64,000 bases of DNA from Parabacteroides acidifaciens (GTDB taxonomy: Bacteria > Bacteroidota > Bacteroidia > Bacteroidales > Tannerellaceae). The position numbers and the translations under genes were made by a program. The stretch is from positions 80,055 through 144,054 of the forward strand of contig NZ_QREV01000007.1 in NCBI RefSeq assembly GCF_003363715.1, read 5' to 3'. Position 1 is the first letter of the stretch. Every line of letters begins with the position of its first letter. This document shows, in pieces, positions 63,401-64,000 of the stretch. Below the pieces are notes generated by a model. The model was given only the letters and a program-made list of their open reading frames with translations. It was not told where the DNA came from and searched no databases.

Positions 63401-63845
63401 TTGTCTCCCTAAAGGAAACGGTTGTATTGGAGGATTTAATATCAACTAAACCTCTCCCTACGCTTGTAGTCGCTGCAATTTGCAAAGAAGCAAAGGATAT
63501 ATTTCCTTTTTGGGAAAGTATGATATCAAATGGTGATTTTATTACAACCTTATTAGAATCAGTACCAATAATACTAACTCCTGGTTTTGTAATTAAAAAA
63601 GAAGTTCCAGATGTTACCGTGTATTCACCATCCGGCAGATTAATAACAATACTGTCCGCAGTGGTATTGGCATTTACGGCAGTTAAAAGAGTCTCCAAAG
63701 ACGTACCTGTAATTGGAGCGCCTTGTGTACCTGTACCCCCTGGGGCACTCCCGATTGTGTAATAGACGGTATTGTCCGCACGTACCCAACCCACACTCGT
63801 CACCGCCATAAAGGCTGCGAGCAACATAAGTAATCTCTTTTTCAT
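57402..63845 (-). CDS. Giant surface protein: parallel beta-helix, YDG/MBG-like and Ig-like repeats, T9SS-like tail
   Basis: 2147 residues with a signal peptide (MKKRLLMLLAAFMAVTSVGWVRA). Residues ~30-960 contain right-handed beta-helix stretches resembling pectate-lyase-type parallel coils (NLPDGEYTVTSGTSFLI, AVFPEGTFELPEILQM, LLPVGKYELSKQLNITAAVTLQG). Residues ~960-1980 have MBG/YDG-type Ig-like modules, with RDYNGSDEVTL, KVYDGKLDAEVSF, KEYDGTTTANI and KYYDGTNAIDL. A Big_2 Ig module follows (~1990-2070; LKVGTATITAKIGDVTATCEV). The last ~65 residues (IYVNPIQPLQLTIVNMLGKTVYNARIS ... NGIYIVKLTNAG) are a Por/T9SS-type sorting domain. Probably an adhesin or surface structure. Confidence 0.85.
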   Translation of the reverse strand: MKKRLLMLLAAFMAVTSVGWVRADNTVYYTIGSAPGGTGTQGAPITGTSLETLLTAVNANTTADSIVINLPDGEYTVTSGTSFLITKPGVSIIGTDSNKVVIKSPFDIILSQKGNISFASLQIAATTSVGRGLVDIKSSNTTVSFRETKLNIEGAGTADGGPTVCFGIVSQIDVDNNTVNFIDSHMYMSKGYERGLCFRDGAGHTLNMENSKINGPSGGSGYPYVIGIGAWPGATSETKPITYNIKNSIVDVNYYAVFTNNQTNIPIIVNIDKSDITGWSSLYVRGDGVSDASFKHLITIKESTMTGRSFMNGPSDGFGSLVFEVCPDVDLSIDTKSKIIAKHLNPQQVPAIKMDLMDIRKSKMNIDFVANGNSKCLMQAFNTAYTPIAFNKKSDSNVTINHIENVEILDGNNQSYIELYSSNGSFDNAVADVTSLLSVIEDGDKAVFPEGTFELPEILQMDKSITIEGAGTDKTIIKGHIEVASKENTTTTLTANNLTLIGNNNSAKHGVIGMIGKGKDIVKLTNCKIDAIKNITAQTAAVGVRMESVGAELTMKDTDIDAYYYGLGVRNKEQKVDITNGTVKGWAAIMTSAGGLETGNGTLASTGTTIDIKKAVLKSATVSNEDYGVVVLQEKYNGVTLMIEGSTLEATDENKDSKEIGVKALSALDIRSYGNKVTVKNSTLSSLYGENYIPLKDDTLHAAVVNLGWYGSNDQSTPADNIIEIIGSQLKEKPGESLVYSYREKAEKAYDKLTINGTDYDPASGLICYGKQDLQSKIDNAITNETILLPVGKYELSKQLNITAAVTLQGTITDKDSTIFVAASNWTGSDGSSKHLIHIPSNGVTLKNIVVDGSQSPAGGTGSGINVYTATGVTLDNVISRNNKAAGLIVNGSKVTATNFRTSGNAWYGVNVDKGQDVTSEPVFTIGSGCNFAEAVAIVSDKKDAPASYVVGNGWFKTTKGEASVWINGATTGLNFAITSVPSSVIYGQANLPLLTNVDSAYIKAGKVKITIDNEAVAKISKDSLQILKPGKVNLTLAVGDTTVVQPLEVLKKTLTITGITATTRDYNGSDEVTLVTDKMEVNGLVGDHTAKNVITAPTKGTALSANAGVQPVTVTAALQGDYGDYYELADITGVMDTIKKVKLTYKTATPSAVDFGNVSTTFTAALADGTAFVNGEGASVLGGTLQFDCPATNTSLAGKYPVMPYGYTSNNYEISYKADSLQVNAVKPVAEITSVTVNGVGDKASISVFGRILSNGGTPTAQLEATVTPKINGSGSGTTVKVAKDGTFKVENIGLTAETYTVELTVAASGSLVSEVVTSGEVDLKAALQNVNFTSVPARMTYGSTAGIAAASTEADAKLVYSITTGDAIKFNSDSTEVEAVKAGEATVTITATKSEYVTAIAKQTIKVEPKLVTVKAVAKDKVYDGKLDAEVSFTAEGILEKDASVTLTATGVTGTFTDKNASESAKTVILKGECKLNNDNGNYVLVQPANPTAKISKAKITAISASDVQRSYKTTSLSYKLNVEGLVNGELISTPGLYTGTISVQEASGKYAIVMNGVTFRNYDYTGVTPAGGDVNIIKGVPTVVTYNKGDSKGAAGMVVDNGGWENLGTPDIVDATESGKVYAKLEYPEGTVTGNIIIKEKQAPPVTIDLKDVPSVSSYSRRALNTKAVGSGLSYNEEKALTIAVDGGYSYTVESTTPSVLTVYKKEDTGPYYVKGTGVGTGAILIKVGDAVVSKTIDVAPAILNVAVSGQNKEYDGTTTANIALQLDAAEGASLDLEGVSFNYASKDAGSRNILPSKDIILKGNNADNYQLKAMSLNGEISKRTLTVTSQVSKYYDGTNAIDLTDYSATGLLTEEAAPIIKATFTDDANVGLNKNINLELKGNNGNYTLKDNTSKGNISKSTLEATLPDKATDATNLKNNITYVVRESGETVKANAGINQYVEVTGSNPFSVKATDNDNCVIIVNNAAVTKSDPVTPPSGGGDEGDETVTITLDATIKTLSRTEEFVLKATVSPSDKTVTWSSSDPTIASVTANGNSATVKALKVGTATITAKIGDVTATCEVTVDFATGLEEALANTQVYAKQGSIYVNPIQPLQLTIVNMLGKTVYNARISSYAQIPVTNGIYIVKLTNAGNTIVTKVNVY

Positions 63846-63900
63846 AACGTTTTCTTAATTAAAGCATTAATAATGAGTTTATTGAATGATATAAAATGTT

Positions 63901-63934
63901 TTACCCTATAATCGCTTTATTAACTTACCCTATA
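63901..63934 (-). promoter_or_regulatory. Direct repeat upstream of the giant gene
   Basis: ttaccctata occurs at 63901-63910 and again at 63925-63934 (24-base period), 56-90 bases upstream of ATG 63845. The period of just over two helical turns fits a regulator binding on one face. No clear TAnnTTTG box is visible in the 155 bases up to the window edge. Confidence 0.4.
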
Positions 63935-64000
63935 CTATCTTTTTATACAAATAGCAGTTAACAAATGTGACTTTCTGTATTTTGACGACCAAAAACGTTC

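Overview
This window comes from a member of the Bacteroidales, most likely a Parabacteroides. Three things point there. Many genes are preceded by the Bacteroidetes sigma-ABfr promoter signature (-7 box TAnnTTTG). Lipoproteins and Tat substrates carry the usual Bacteroidetes signals. The large secreted proteins at 22731-26060 and 57402-63845 end in the C-terminal cargo-type domains (DUF6383-like and Por/T9SS-like) common in Parabacteroides. The species cannot be fixed from the sequence. Most of the window is ordinary chromosome with accessory islands. I see no prophage, integrative element, rRNA or CRISPR.

Layout. 1-7570 (+): end of an FAD-dependent oxidoreductase and a pyruvyl-transferase-like lipoprotein, then a four-gene secreted/carbohydrate cluster (esterase, Asp-rich Ca-binding-type protein, Tat-exported hydroxypyruvate-isomerase-like barrel, GH43 lipoprotein) and a YitT transporter. 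8313-12763: divergent M16 protease and Gfo/Idh/MocA oxidoreductase. 12932-17129 (+): compact housekeeping run (DUF4271, hemD, rnpA, yidD, tatD-like, tyrS), then tRNA-Gln. 17454-22421: a protein with two GH78 rhamnosidase modules. 22731-26060 (-): large secreted protein behind a long leader that contains a terminator hairpin. 26067-28176: 2.1 kb without genes, holding nested inverted repeats. 28177-35329: DUF2723 membrane protein, NodB deacetylase, a GIY-YIG nuclease lying among repeats, S37 peptidase, a RelE/ParE-type toxin with a very short partner, and a lipoprotein. 35330-43571 (-): YqaA, a membrane protein, purD, DPP-IV-like peptidase, rRNA methyltransferase, serine acetyltransferase and an FMN-binding protein. 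43846-50009: DUF417/RclC-like protein, FKBP, glyS, lpd, two PH-like membrane proteins and a secreted protein. 50212-57106: nadB, DUF4221 lipoprotein, a BlaR1/BlaI-type pair, a sulfatase and a HigBA-type toxin-antitoxin. 57402-63845 (-): a 2147-residue beta-helix/Ig-like surface protein.

The most unusual content is non-coding. There are (a) two equal-length 155-bp palindromic MITE-like elements 49 kb apart, with arms of the same family flanking the GIY-YIG gene; (b) three arrays of degenerate ~22-bp units with a shared pattern; (c) a 1.26-kb set of three concentric inverted repeats enclosing one of those arrays; (d) palindromic repeats that have entered coding sequence, in-frame in the TatD-like gene and as the tail of the serine acetyltransferase gene; and (e) a rho-independent-type hairpin inside the leader of a secreted-protein gene. 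Together they suggest a genome colonised by several families of small hairpin-forming repeats, possibly mobilised by a nuclease supplied in trans.

All coordinates, motifs and repeat alignments were read by eye. Family assignments rest on recognised motifs, not on database searches.
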